Positions 21,242 through 30,264 of a stretch of DNA of 43,022 bases are shown here, piece after piece. The position numbers and the translations under genes are program-made. Below the pieces are notes generated by a model. The model was not told the origin of the DNA, ran no database searches, and saw only the letters and a program-made list of their open reading frames with translations. Position 1 is the first letter of the stretch, and each line of letters starts with the position of its first letter. The stretch comes from a virus. The DNA lies in IMG/VR virus record IMGVR_UViG_3300031951_000374, positions 1 to 43,022 of that record. One strand, given 5' to 3'.

Positions 21242-21838
21242 ATGGCTAAGAAAGGTAGACCTAAAAGCAGAGCAGATCTATCTCCGTCTTTACTAAAGGA
21301 GGTGAAAGACCGAATCAGGAGAACTGGTTCGGCTGAATCCGTGTACGAACAATTACCCAGAATCATTACTAAACACACTTACGATTCGTGGCAAATTGAG
21401 TTCCCTGAATTTTCTGAGGAAATTAATGTCGCTTTGGCGGACTACAGGCGATCGCAACCTGATTATTTTATAAATTTAGCCAAGGCTTGCGTAGAAGATT
21501 ACTTAACTTGCCATAAATCTCCAAGGGTTACAACCTCTCGAACTAAGAGAACTCGGTATGTACCAAACAAGAAAAAGCCCGATGAATTAGTTTTAGATTG
21601 CATTGACGAAGTAGAGACCACTAACGAGGTTATCCTGCGCTGCCCTCCCAAGATTATCGAGATGATTATGCCAGCAATACCTCGGACAACTATCGATGTG
21701 CTGGCGACTCAGATGGCTAACGAAGGTATACTGCCGCAGTCTAAAGCCGAGACGATTATGGCGATCGCCGATCAAGCTCAGACAACTATCAGGGAGGTAT
21801 TAAGCGGTGGGCTTAGCGACACTGAAGAAGAGTTGTAA
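21242..21838 (+). CDS. terS: terminase small subunit-like protein (198 aa)
   Basis: The ATG at 21242 starts MAKKGRPKSRADLSPSLLKE, a basic N-terminus. It is followed by a helix-turn-helix-like segment in which KHTYDSWQIEFPEFSEEINVAL resembles the phage TerS pattern (serial HTH plus Wx-hydrophobic patch). The C-terminal domain is helical (IIEMIMPAIPRTTIDVLATQM). The function is mainly inferred from its place directly before and overlapping terL. TerS binds the packaging site and regulates the large subunit. Confidence 0.7.
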   Translation: MAKKGRPKSRADLSPSLLKEVKDRIRRTGSAESVYEQLPRIITKHTYDSWQIEFPEFSEEINVALADYRRSQPDYFINLAKACVEDYLTCHKSPRVTTSRTKRTRYVPNKKKPDELVLDCIDEVETTNEVILRCPPKIIEMIMPAIPRTTIDVLATQMANEGILPQSKAETIMAIADQAQTTIREVLSGGLSDTEEEL

Positions 21839-23435
21839 CGCGCAGGTTAAGGCGATCGGGGGAGATCAGTTTCTAGACTTAGGCGAAGATCTTACAAGGT
21901 TTGCCGACGACCCCGAAGGGCTGATTATGTATATGCAGCCGAACGGAATGCTGTCCCAAGACCAAAGAGAGATACTGCGATCGTATATTGAAGAACAGGA
22001 AACCAACGTACAGGCAGCGCACGGGGTTGGAAAGACTTGGCTACTTGCTTGGATAGTTATTCATTTTGTTAAATGTCTTGGGGGTGTTGCACTTACTACT
22101 GCTCCAACCTATCGACAAGTCGAGATGCTGCTCTGGAGGTATATACGCAGCAACTACGATCGCAACAAGAAGATCATCGGGGGTAGGAGAACTTCGGTTA
22201 GGCTATTTCTAGACAATGACTGTTTTGGGGAAGGATTTAGTACTAGTAATTATGATGCCAATACCTTTCAAGGCGTTCACTCAAAGAAGCTTCTCATTGT
22301 CTTTGATGAGGCTAACGGTATATCCTCTCAGATTGATGATGGGGCTGCATCCTGCCTAACAGGTTCCGACACCAACAAGATTATCAGGGTTGGAAACCCA
22401 GTATCTTCAGGAACAGCTTTTGATGCTGCCTGTAAAATGGGTCACATTAGAATTCCCGTATGGTCTCACCCGAATGTGGTCGATTTCTATGAGTTGCATC
22501 CAGATGGTATACACCGACTCAAGCCCGATATTGCCGAGAAGATACTACGCGATCGCGATGACCCCCAATACAAACGAAGCCCCGTAAAACCACAGAAATT
22601 GTGGTCAGAGGATCTACCGCGAGACGTTGTTGAAGGGGCGGTGTCTGTTGAATGGATTGAGAAGATCCGATCAAAGAAGGGCGAGCGATCGCCTTACTGG
22701 GTAAGCCGTGTCGAAGGCTTATTTCCTGAAGACTCAGGCAGTGCTATTCTTCCCCAGTCATACTTCTTGGCGGCACGAGCAAGGTACGATCTCAACCCCG
22801 ATCTATGGGAAACGATCATCAATGTCAATACACCTTGGAGTTTTGGTGTAGATGTTGGCTCCATGAGTGACGACCATGCTATTTGTGGGTTCCAAGGTAA
22901 TGTACTTAAGGTCGCGAGAGTTATCCCCTGTGTAGGCGATCGCAAAGATGTTATTCGTATTGCCCAAATCATTGAGGAAGAATATCTGCGCGTCTATCCA
23001 AACTGCAAAGTCGGCATAGATGCTACGGGTGTTGGTTCGGGCACATTAGCCTACTTGCTTGATCGCGGATGGGGAGCGCAGGTATGGGCAGCTAATTTTG
23101 GTGATGCAGTTGAAGAAGATGCTAACCAAGACTTCGATCAGTTGTACATGAACTGGAAGGCTCAATGGTATTGGAAGTTGCGTGAGTTCTTTGCGGCTGC
23201 TGATGGTAATGACGATATATCAGCGATCGCACCACTAGAAGAAGAAGAATATATCATGACCGACTTCAGTAACGTCTATTACGAAGAAACCCCCAACGCG
23301 AAACTTCGCATCGAGGATAAGGCTTCTAAGACTATTCCGAGATTGGGGCGATCGCCTAATTGTAGTGATGCTTGTGTAATTGCGTTTGCTGGTAGAGAGA
23401 CACTGATGGATACTTTGTGGCGGACTGGATATTAA
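21807..23435 (+). CDS. terL: terminase large subunit (packaging ATPase and nuclease, 542 aa)
   Basis: The GTG start at 21807 has GGAGG eight bases upstream, within terS. The ATPase domain has Walker A AAHGVGKTW (70-78), TTAPTYRQV, and Walker B LLIVFDEAN (162-170). The RNase H-like nuclease domain has FGVDVGSMSDDHA (Asp349) and VGIDATGVGSG (Asp405). Near the end, DACVIAFAGRE may provide the last acidic residue. It pumps DNA into a procapsid and cuts it. No portal or capsid gene follows; the strand switches right after the stop. Confidence 0.9.
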   Translation: MGLATLKKSCNAQVKAIGGDQFLDLGEDLTRFADDPEGLIMYMQPNGMLSQDQREILRSYIEEQETNVQAAHGVGKTWLLAWIVIHFVKCLGGVALTTAPTYRQVEMLLWRYIRSNYDRNKKIIGGRRTSVRLFLDNDCFGEGFSTSNYDANTFQGVHSKKLLIVFDEANGISSQIDDGAASCLTGSDTNKIIRVGNPVSSGTAFDAACKMGHIRIPVWSHPNVVDFYELHPDGIHRLKPDIAEKILRDRDDPQYKRSPVKPQKLWSEDLPRDVVEGAVSVEWIEKIRSKKGERSPYWVSRVEGLFPEDSGSAILPQSYFLAARARYDLNPDLWETIINVNTPWSFGVDVGSMSDDHAICGFQGNVLKVARVIPCVGDRKDVIRIAQIIEEEYLRVYPNCKVGIDATGVGSGTLAYLLDRGWGAQVWAANFGDAVEEDANQDFDQLYMNWKAQWYWKLREFFAAADGNDDISAIAPLEEEEYIMTDFSNVYYEETPNAKLRIEDKASKTIPRLGRSPNCSDACVIAFAGRETLMDTLWRTGY

Positions 23436-23665
23436 AAATTACTGTCTACCCGTTCTTGCTCAACAGAAGTAGCAGTATATCTGCTGATGCTCGACAAGTA
23501 TAGACATCTGGGTGCTTCAAACTGGCGATCAGGGTCAAGCTGCTTTATCTTCGCCCATTGAATCGAGTCACTTTTCTTTGATAGTGACATAACTTCGCCT
23601 AAGCCGTATCGGGTGACGACTTTTAAGCCTTTAGATAGGCACTCTTCGGCATCTTCTCTAGTCAT
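23432..23665 (-). CDS. hypothetical protein (77 aa)
   Basis: A small protein (MTREDAEECLSKGLKVVTRY, then a beta-rich part GLGEVMSLSKKSDSIQWAKI) of the type often found in phage early regions, possibly with an SH3-like fold. The 3' end overlaps the terL stop by 4 bases (convergent). The start overlaps the upstream gene by 8 bases. Confidence 0.5.
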   Translation of the reverse strand: MTREDAEECLSKGLKVVTRYGLGEVMSLSKKSDSIQWAKIKQLDPDRQFEAPRCLYLSSISRYTATSVEQERVDSNF

Positions 23666-24020
23666 ACGCCCTCCGAAAAATAAATTCGGGCAACTTCTCG
23701 TCGTTCATGATCTGCTTATAGCCAAGACACTGAATTGGCTTTTGCCATTCCGCAAGATGAGGATTGATCCAATCTAAGAAATCCTCGATTTGGTTGTCAT
23801 AGTTTTTGATCGAGCAGCAGATTGATACGGTATTTTCAACCTCGTAATACTCAGTAGGTTCCTGCTTAAATACGGCGTAATGCTTTACCGCAGGAAAATA
23901 ACAGCTTCGGCGATCGCGAAATTGCCCTAACTTATAATCCAACTCAAGCAAGAACCAGTCACTAGCAACTGAGTCATCTTTGATTACCGCGTTAAATACA
24001 AGTGCAGTCCATGTACCCAT
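23658..24020 (-). CDS. hypothetical protein (120 aa)
   Basis: The product MGTWTALVFNAVIKDDSVAS contains mixed strands and helices and ends FIFRRAYD. A CC pair lies in the middle (VSICCSIKNYDN). No family is recognised. It is tightly packed with its neighbours in the minus-strand block. Confidence 0.5.
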   Translation of the reverse strand: MGTWTALVFNAVIKDDSVASDWFLLELDYKLGQFRDRRSCYFPAVKHYAVFKQEPTEYYEVENTVSICCSIKNYDNQIEDFLDWINPHLAEWQKPIQCLGYKQIMNDEKLPEFIFRRAYD

Positions 24021-24022
24021 AG

Positions 24023-24901
24023 TTATTCTGTTTCGTTTATTATTCCGTAAAGCTCTTGGGGGATTGGCATTCTATGGGGCTGAGGATATACCACTACTCC
24101 GCCAAATTGAGACCAAATTCTCGCCTGCCTCCTCTCCTCCGTATACCGTTGACGTTCTTCCTCAAATCTGGGCGGTGGAGTAGTGAACCCCGTGGCGATC
24201 GCGGTAGCATCCTGCCCAGAACCTTCATCTATACCTATAGTCATGCGAGGAATCTCTACCACCCGCGATCGCATTGACTCTTGTACCGAAGCAAAAGCCT
24301 GTCTCGTTTGGTTAAAACCGCTCCCTCGCATGGCTATTTCTTCAAGGTGTTTCATCAAGTCGTGATTGAGGTAATCGTTTAAATCTGTAGCCCTCCAAAC
24401 GAATAGGTTCTCGTTAAACCTCGCAGACACATCGCTACAGTCTTTGCAAGGTAAGGATGGATTAACAGCGCATTTTAAGGTTAAATCACCACTGTAGTAA
24501 GAGCAGTTCTTATCAACCTCCTGAGCGGGTCGATCACCAAACCATTTGCTCAACCCTTGAAACAGCACTGGATGCAGTAAGGGCTTAAACGAGTAGGCAC
24601 ATATCTCAAGCTTTTGGCCGAGATTCATTGACGCGATCGCATAAGCTCCTAAGTGAAAGCAAGTGTTGAAGCCTGTGCCTTCTTTGGTGATCGGGAGTTC
24701 AGCGAAGGACAGGTCCTCCTTAAGCTTAAGAACTGTGATATTGTGATCGGCGTGGCATATAAAGTCGTCGAGACGCAAATCGCAGTAAGCCATAAAATCC
24801 CTTAGTCTTAAATCGCTAGAAGTTAAGGCTTGCCATTTTGCGTCCTCTAGTTCTGAACTGCTGCATTCAAAGCGATCGCCTTTCCAAATAATCCTATTCA
24901 C
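24023..24901 (-). CDS. protein with a cyanobacterial RCAVNP-type Cys motif (292 aa)
   Basis: The centre holds NCSYYSGDLTLKCAVNPS then LPCKDCSD, close to the CPWY-x(n)-RCAVNP-xGPCxxC pattern of cyanobacterial DUF6464 proteins. The N-terminal 140 residues include possible ligand residues (ICHADHN, CFHLGAYA). The C-terminal 70 residues are charged and Pro-rich. The function is unknown. It supports a cyanobacterial host. Confidence 0.55.
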   Translation of the reverse strand: MNRIIWKGDRFECSSSELEDAKWQALTSSDLRLRDFMAYCDLRLDDFICHADHNITVLKLKEDLSFAELPITKEGTGFNTCFHLGAYAIASMNLGQKLEICAYSFKPLLHPVLFQGLSKWFGDRPAQEVDKNCSYYSGDLTLKCAVNPSLPCKDCSDVSARFNENLFVWRATDLNDYLNHDLMKHLEEIAMRGSGFNQTRQAFASVQESMRSRVVEIPRMTIGIDEGSGQDATAIATGFTTPPPRFEEERQRYTEERRQARIWSQFGGVVVYPQPHRMPIPQELYGIINETE

Positions 24902-24918
24902 TTAAGTCTCTCCAGCTT

Positions 24919-25101
24919 TCATAAGAGTTGTGCATTAGCCAGATCCTCGATTGTTGTTAGCTTTAATTCTATACCTCTGCTACGAGGGGACTTGTAATAC
25001 CAGTAATGGCAGGGAGGATATTCAGCGATCGCCACGTTAAGAATCTTGCAGTAGCGATCGCTGTTGTATCGACAGCGATCGCATGGACTACCAGTCATCA
25101 T
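24919..25101 (-). CDS. small Cys-rich protein (60 aa)
   Basis: CDRCRYNSDRYCKI followed by a Cys in YPPCHYWYYKSP gives four Cys and a His, a possible zinc site. The ATG codons at 25101 and 25098 overlap the end of ssb, so it is probably translated by coupling. The function is unknown. Confidence 0.5.
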   Translation of the reverse strand: MMTGSPCDRCRYNSDRYCKILNVAIAEYPPCHYWYYKSPRSRGIELKLTTIEDLANAQLL

Positions 25102-25435
25102 CACTGTAGCCACTATCCTGTTTTTTAGAGCCGAGCAAGGTTAACCCCCTATAATTATCAGCAGTAACTACGTGCTTGCGGCGAAGTTCACCAGTCTCTC
25201 TGTCGTTCCACTCGCTAAAGCCCAGTCGCCCAGTAATGCCTACCAAGGAACCTCTTGTTAGGTATGTTTTGGCTGTTTCTGCTTGCTTGCCCCATACCTC
25301 AACGTTAAACCAATTGGTTTCGGTTTTAGTCCTGTTTACGGCTACGGAGAACTTAGCTACTACCTTGCCGCCCTCAAAATAAGACAGTTCAGGGTCACTC
25401 CCTAGTCTGCCTACAATATTTAACTTGTTAATCAT
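25088..25435 (-). CDS. ssb: single-stranded DNA-binding protein (115 aa)
   Basis: An OB-fold SSB: MINKLNIVGRLGSDPELSYF, then VAKFSVAVNRT and TNWFNVEVWGKQAE, with VGITGRLGFSEW in strand 5. The C-terminal tip is acidic and ends SDDDW rather than the usual DDIPF, so its partner contacts may differ. It lies next to a second SSB-like gene (25445) that does end in IPF. It coats single strands during replication. Confidence 0.88.
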   Translation of the reverse strand: MINKLNIVGRLGSDPELSYFEGGKVVAKFSVAVNRTKTETNWFNVEVWGKQAETAKTYLTRGSLVGITGRLGFSEWNDRETGELRRKHVVTADNYRGLTLLGSKKQDSGYSDDDW

Positions 25436-25444
25436 GTCTGTTTC

Positions 25445-25840
25445 CTAGAACGGTATAGAATCTTCGTCAAAATCATTGCTGGCAGGGGGTTGAGGTGCTG
25501 CCGACTTAGTGGTTTTGGGTGCGATCGCTGCAACAGGTGTTGGCTCTGGAGTGGTTTGAGCAACCTCTTCGGGATCTGGGTTCTTAACACCAGAAATTGA
25601 GGAAATATTGAATACTGTCAGGTAATTTCTCTCTTTATAGATATCGAGATTACCTTCAGCGTCAAATTTGCTGCCAATCTTTATATCTTGAAGCTTCTTG
25701 GCGGTTTCCCCATAGGCTTCAAAGTCTAGGTGATGAACGTCGCCCTTATAGTCTCGGAAGGCTACAATGCCTGTTGCCGTAGTACCGCTAGGCACTACCG
25801 ACACCAGCTTGGTCGGAGTGAGAGCGAATGAATTTGTCAT
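25445..25840 (-). CDS. second SSB-like protein with a canonical C-terminal tip (131 aa)
   Basis: The N-terminal OB-fold is weakly similar (VVPSGTTATGIVAFRDYKG, then HLDFEAYGETAKKLQDIKIG, as in SSB strands). The linker is Pro/Ala-rich and the end is DFDEDSIPF, the classical SSB tip that binds PriA, RecO, ExoI and others. Together with the adjacent ssb it forms a tandem pair. A TTTTGTGGTA motif lies 70 bp upstream and should be its promoter region. Identity is mainly from the tip and context. Confidence 0.68.
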   Translation of the reverse strand: MTNSFALTPTKLVSVVPSGTTATGIVAFRDYKGDVHHLDFEAYGETAKKLQDIKIGSKFDAEGNLDIYKERNYLTVFNISSISGVKNPDPEEVAQTTPEPTPVAAIAPKTTKSAAPQPPASNDFDEDSIPF

Positions 25841-25910
25841 GATATTGTGTGCCAGCCAAATAAAAGTTGTTTGCGATTACTGTAGCGATCGCCTGTTAGA
25901 AAATAATACT

Positions 25911-25919
25911 ACCACAAAA
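25911..25919 (-). promoter_or_regulatory. TTTTGTGGT motif upstream of the SSB pair
   Basis: The minus strand reads CTTTTGTGGTAGTATTATTT, 71 bp before the start at 25840. Motif plus TATTAT resembles the promoter regions at 1091-1133 and 9755-9790. Confidence 0.45.
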
Positions 25920-25928
25920 GCGCGTTAG

Positions 25929-26285
25929 TTAGTCAATAGGATTAATAATTGCGATCGGGTAGCTGTAGTTGATCTCTATATGGGATTCAAGGAATTCTTC
26001 ACCTGCGATGATCACCGTCCTTGGCATTAAGGTTATAGATCCGTCTGCATTATAGGAAGCGGCAAAGTGGCTACCAAAATTGACACTCGATATCGCGGAA
26101 CAGTTTTGCTGGCTTTCGATCGCCCTGAATAATGCCTCAACAGCTTTCATTTTAGAATGTCGGAGACGGCAATAGGCGTTATCACCGCAAATTCCTACAT
26201 CCGCAGCAGTAACATCAAAGCCACACCCCTCTAGTTCGGGCGGGTACAGAATGTCTCTTGGAAGGATTTTTACGTTTACAGCCAT
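25929..26285 (-). CDS. hypothetical protein (118 aa)
   Basis: The ATG at 26285 (MAVNVKILPRDILYPPELEG) is preferred to an upstream TTG within rusA. The protein has four Cys in the first half (EGCGFD, VGICGD, YCRLRH) and a beta-rich second half. No family is recognised. It is closely spaced behind rusA. Confidence 0.5.
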   Translation of the reverse strand: MAVNVKILPRDILYPPELEGCGFDVTAADVGICGDNAYCRLRHSKMKAVEALFRAIESQQNCSAISSVNFGSHFAASYNADGSITLMPRTVIIAGEEFLESHIEINYSYPIAIINPID

Positions 26286-26289
26286 AGTG

Positions 26290-26763
26290 TCAATACAAAA
26301 CAATTAATGTGCTTGGCGATCGCTTAGCATCGTAGTTCAACATCATAGTCTGTTCTGGCACATGCAGAAAGTTGTCATCTTGGAGTATACCTGCTTGTAC
26401 TAAAGCATCATTGCAAGAACCTCCCGAATTGTCGCCATCCTTTCCCCTGTCATGTTTGCCATCAAACACCAAGAAGATATTGGCTTGAGCGAGAGGAAAC
26501 GTGTATGCGGGGCAGCGATACCGAATATCCCGAAAGGCAGCGATCGCTTGCTGTTTCCACTCTCGGTAGTTTTGCGGCATATAGGCGTGTCCCGAATTGG
26601 TTACTCTAGGTCGCGCCTTGGGTACTACCGAGCCTTGCAAGCGAAAAACAATTGACTCGTTCTCCGCTTTAAGCAAGTTCCCGATATACTTGGCGATCGC
26701 GTAGTCCCTCAACTCTTCATCGGATAGAGGTGGGGGAGTTAGTTTTGGCGATCGCTTAGCCAT
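26290..26763 (-). CDS. rusA: RusA-like Holliday junction resolvase (157 aa)
   Basis: RusA family features: FRLQGSVVPKARPRVTNSGH, YREWKQQAIAAF, ANIFLVFDGKHDRGKDGDNS and CNDALVQAGILQDDNFLHVP, with the acidic cluster (D-x-DN, D) that binds metal. The domain normally has about 120 residues, and a 35-residue N-terminal extension is present here. It cuts four-way junctions in phage recombination and replication. The start has GGAGG and overlaps the previous gene by 8 bases. Confidence 0.85.
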   Translation of the reverse strand: MAKRSPKLTPPPLSDEELRDYAIAKYIGNLLKAENESIVFRLQGSVVPKARPRVTNSGHAYMPQNYREWKQQAIAAFRDIRYRCPAYTFPLAQANIFLVFDGKHDRGKDGDNSGGSCNDALVQAGILQDDNFLHVPEQTMMLNYDAKRSPSTLIVLY

Positions 26764-26980
26764 TAACTACCACCTCCAGAGGTCTAGAGCTTAAGCCTTC
26801 TGGATTATCAGGATGATCGATCCCGTGAAGGCAGTCTCTTCCGCAGTAAAGACACTCCATCGCGTCCCAGCATCCAGTCCAACTGACATTGCAGCGATCG
26901 CAGGACAAGTAAACGCTATGTGTAATAGGAGTGGCGCTAAAATTACCTAGATATAGGTGGGGTAATTCGTTTTTAGCCAT
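26756..26980 (-). CDS. small zinc-binding protein (74 aa)
   Basis: CDRCNVSWTGCWDAMECLYC is a clear two-pair Cys site, and a DCLHGIDH stretch may add ligands. The last residues EVVVNG are encoded by the Shine-Dalgarno of the next gene (GGAGGTGGTAGTTAATG), as also at the end of the upstream gene (EVVNG). The function is unknown. Confidence 0.55.
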   Translation of the reverse strand: MAKNELPHLYLGNFSATPITHSVYLSCDRCNVSWTGCWDAMECLYCGRDCLHGIDHPDNPEGLSSRPLEVVVNG

Positions 26981-27242
26981 TAACTACCTCCTGAACTTTA
27001 GGCTTCCTGCCTCGCTTTACAGGGGTAGTCTGCTCAACTGGTTCGGGGCGATCGCGTAGCCCATCTTTCTTGCGACCAATATTGATGGCTTTTTCGGCGA
27101 TCACTAAACAAAAGTCCGAGTCGGAATCTTTTAGCATCTCCTCAATAAGCAAGGAGTAAGGCGTTGTACCGCCAAATACTCCTTGCCCATTCTGAGCTAC
27201 CTGCAATTCCTCAAAGATTTTTTGCAGTCTAGCTAATCTCAT
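26973..27242 (-). CDS. hypothetical protein (89 aa)
   Basis: The ATG at 27242 overlaps the nrdJ stop (ATGA) and has GGAG before it. The longer frame to 27302 is rejected. The product is helical (MRLARLQKIFEELQVAQN) with a basic C-terminus (VKRGRKPKVQEVV), suggesting nucleic-acid contact. The function is unknown. Confidence 0.55.
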   Translation of the reverse strand: MRLARLQKIFEELQVAQNGQGVFGGTTPYSLLIEEMLKDSDSDFCLVIAEKAINIGRKKDGLRDRPEPVEQTTPVKRGRKPKVQEVVNG

Positions 27243-29959
27243 AGGATCTCCACAGTTAAAGAGTCTGATTTGATTTGTTCGAGCGTCTCTTTCATCTCGC
27301 ACAAGCCCGTGTCACAAGCCGCGGTCTCAGGAGAGAGTGCGTCGCCTTGGTCGTAGAACTTGTAGAGGCTGTTAAAGTCGTAGGTGTCGATGCCTGCTTC
27401 TTTGAGTCTGAACGCGAGAGCTACTTGTTTTTGAGCTTTACGTTCAGCGATCGCCTGTTCAAGTTCTTGATACTTTGCGCGATCGATTGGCTCAAAGGGT
27501 AGGCGGGGATAAGTTTGTACGTCGTCATAGCGAGCAAGAATAGCTGAGCTTATATAGCCATCATCATTTTGGATTGCGTCGTAGATACACTTGGCTAGAG
27601 GCTCAATCTCGCTTTCGCGCAGCTCCAAAGTGCTAGAAAGATTATGGGTTACATAGTATTTTTGCACTTGCATCATGAAATTGAATTGAGAGACTGCGCT
27701 AAACTTCGAGATGTCGATTTGGTCTGCGCCATCTAGATCTGCCCAAATGGTCTTCATCGGAATTTCGATCAGCCATTCAGTCACTCTAGGGTCGAACGGG
27801 TCGTTGAGCAGAACTCCATTCTCGTCTTTGTCTGACTGACTGGGTACTACAGTGTAGCCCAATGCGATCGCGGCAAACGCTACGGGATGGTTTTTCCTCA
27901 CTGTGATGCGGCGAATCATGTATGCAGCTTTGGGTGGGTGATAACCAGGGGAAGCGCCTGTCAGTAAGGATTTCGACCCCGAAGGTTGCCCCGCAGTAGT
28001 TCTGTTAGGAGTTTTAAGGTCGTGGCGATCGCAATAATCTTTAACTGTTCGCTCGACAATTTGTCGCCAGTAAGTCAGATACTCTTTTTCGCGCAGAGTG
28101 AAGTACTGCGATGCTGGCATGATATCGGCGATCGACTGACTAAACGTCTCTCCCAATGGAGTCCACACATAGTCATCGCCCCACTCCGCAGGGCGACCAG
28201 CTTCCCACCACTTCAACCAGTCCACACCGAAGGCTTTTACGAAGAAATCGAAAATACCCGTCGGGCAGACAGCCACAATCGGATCGAATTCGCGGGACTT
28301 TTGGTAGCGATCGCCTAACGCAGAAAAATCATGGTTAAGCAATGCAGCTACTGATAAAGCTCCAGCCTTAAATGCCCGTTCTTGGTCTGCAAAATCGTAA
28401 GGATCAATTTGATTTAGATGAATTTCAGCCAAATTACACATAAATTCGGCTCCAACTATTTCTCCACCAACCTGTTACCCGTCTGTATGACGTGCTTAAG
28501 CCATTTCTGCTTAAGTCTGCACCTTTATCGGCTATTCGTGCAGTTCAGACTGTATCACAGACTCTGAGAGCCTCCCTTGTCAGTCGTTCGACCGCTTCTT
28601 CGAGTGGCGGTACGGGATTATCCAGCTTTAGGACTTCCCCCGTGATTCGGGTTTTCATAGGCGATCGCTCGCTTATGCCGCTAGGATTAACGGATTGAGT
28701 TGATAACGGGATAGGCGATGTTCTAGCTCTTGAGCATAAGCCTCTACGTCAAAAAGATCGTATCCATATTTTTCTAGACTTAGAGATCCAAGATACTGAG
28801 CCGCTCTCGCCTCAGTAAACACCTTTACTCCATTGAGGTAATCCTCTTCGTAAAGACGGATAAACTCTCTACGCTTCTCGCCCGTGTCTAGCAGATCGGC
28901 ATTGCCTCGTGCGATCGCCTCTGGAGCATACTGAATTGCACCTTCGCCAGAACCATGTTGCTTGGTTACTGAGGCTAGTACTTCTTCAAGTGCTGGCTTG
29001 TGATGGTATACCCGCGAGTGATTTGCCATCCTAAGAGCATCGCGATCGGGATCGATACTCCAATTGCCAGCACCATCTTGAATCCAGAGGTTGTCTTTAG
29101 CTGTTGCACCCAGCTCGTCATCTTCAGCAAACTGACGAATTCCTGAACTTCTCCTGATATTTCCCGCTACGACTACGATCGCAGCCTCATCAACAATCAA
29201 ACAACACTCAAGAGAATTGAGCTTTCGCCCAACAGCCTTGTTCAGAATTTTGGCTACGCGCACAAACATTTCGGGTAGTTTGGCAGGGTTAGCAGTACCG
29301 CCGAAGCTCTTGAGTGGCTCGCCTGCGGGTCGGACATTGGAGACTACAACCTCAACGTCGAAATTAGCAGGCTTTAGCAGTACATCATTAGAGCCAATTT
29401 CGAGCAAAGCTTTATAAGCATCTGCCCATCCTTTTCGAGAGTCTCCGATTGTGATTACAGCGCGTGGATTGATATCGCAGTAATCAAATTCAATTGCTGT
29501 ATTTTCCTTGCGATCGCCTTTGCGGACTCCGCCAATCTCGCCAACAATCGAAACTTTTAGCCTGTTGCGAATAACAGGTAGTTGAGAAATATATTTCTCT
29601 TCAAGATTTACGCCTGTGCCGCAGCCCATCATCGCTAAATTCATTACAGTGGCAAAAGCTTCCCAGTCGCAAAGCCCCTGTCCAGAGCAGTTATAGGAGC
29701 CAAAGTAGTTGCGAGGATTAAGTACCCACTCAGTACCACCCACCCATAGCCATCGACCACTAGTGAGAGTCTTTAGCTGGATCTGCATGTCATAGACGAG
29801 AGCTTTTTCTTCATCTGTAAACTTGCCAAGGATAGCGATCGCGGGAATAGTGCGATCGCATACATCTTTCCAGCCCTCAAGTAATCCTGAAGCTAAACGA
29901 CGGAAATAGGTACGCGAAGCGACGACGTTACCAAGAACGCCTGAAGGAAATTCTGTCAT
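27239..29959 (-). CDS. nrdJ: class II (B12-dependent) ribonucleotide reductase NrdJ, split by a group I intron
   Basis: Coding sequence is complement(join(28690..29959, 27239..28467)), 832 residues after splicing. Exon 1 has FRRLASGLLEGWKDVCDRTI, YNCSGQGLCDWEAF and NLAMMGCGTGVNLE, as in adenosylcobalamin-dependent reductases. It ends YQLNP plus one T. Exon 2 starts GT and continues GEIVGAEFMCNLAEIHLN, so the join restores NPCGEI, whose Cys carries the catalytic thiyl radical, and a downstream Cys as redox partner. ACDTGLCEM near the C-terminus fits the redox-shuttle Cys pair. Unspliced, exon 1 would stop after LILAA, seven codons past the break. It makes dNTPs for replication. It overlaps both neighbours by 4 bases. 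Confidence 0.88.
28468..28689 (-). ncRNA. group I intron in nrdJ (222 nt, no ORF)
   Basis: The intron starts after a T (exon ...AATCCGT) and ends with G (...CAGGTTG), the group I rule. A P1 helix is visible: exon CCGU pairs with GCGG eight bases into the intron, with the U-G pair at the splice site. Core-like segments in order are AATCACGGGGGAAGTCCTAA, ATAATCCCGTACCGCC, and AAAGGTGCAGACTTAAGC. These resemble the P3-P4, P6 and P7 strands of the cyanobacterial tRNA-Leu intron, which reads CGCGGGGGAAACCUAAAUC and GGUGCAGAGACUC. A CTTAAGC/GCTTAAG hairpin may be P8. No endonuclease is encoded. Group I introns in bacterial RNR genes are known, including in a cyanobacterium. Confidence 0.85.
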
Positions 29960-30264
29960 AGGATTGTGAAATTCTCTAAAAATTTAGGGCTAGCGCTGTT
30001 GATATCGGTAGGGGCGATCGCAAAGTCTAACCGACTCTTTGCGACCTCTTCTATTTTACCTTGCGGGAAAAACAAAATCCGTACTTTTGTGTTAATTTTG
30101 TTGCTTTCTGTTGACGAAATAACAATGCCATAGCGGGATTCTCCTTTCCTCGAACTCTCAGGCTTGAGGTTCTTGGTCGGAGACGACTCCAGCACGAACG
30201 GATCTTCCCTCTTTTGTACCCACTGCCCCTTCGTAAACAGGCGCGGCTTCTTGTTGCTTGCCAT
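29956..30264 (-). CDS. hypothetical protein (102 aa)
   Basis: The start at 30264 has GGAG eight bases upstream, inside the previous gene, so a 107-base overlap is real or the previous gene ends in an unstructured tail. The product is basic at the N-terminus (ASNKKPRLFTKGQWVQKRED) and has a beta-rich core (YGIVISSTESNKINTKVRIL) that could be an SH3/KOW-like fold. The function is unknown; it is co-transcribed with nrdJ. Confidence 0.5.
   Translation of the reverse strand: MASNKKPRLFTKGQWVQKREDPFVLESSPTKNLKPESSRKGESRYGIVISSTESNKINTKVRILFFPQGKIEEVAKSRLDFAIAPTDINSASPKFLENFTIL

Noticed and set aside
27986-28318. 110-aa plus-strand frame inside nrdJ
   Set aside because: It is antisense to a well-supported conserved enzyme and has no ribosome site or protein-like pattern.
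28441-28690. Frameshift or intein as cause of the split nrdJ
   Set aside because: No intein motifs are coded in the gap, stops occur in all frames, and an exact group I-type boundary restores the frame and the NPCGEI motif.
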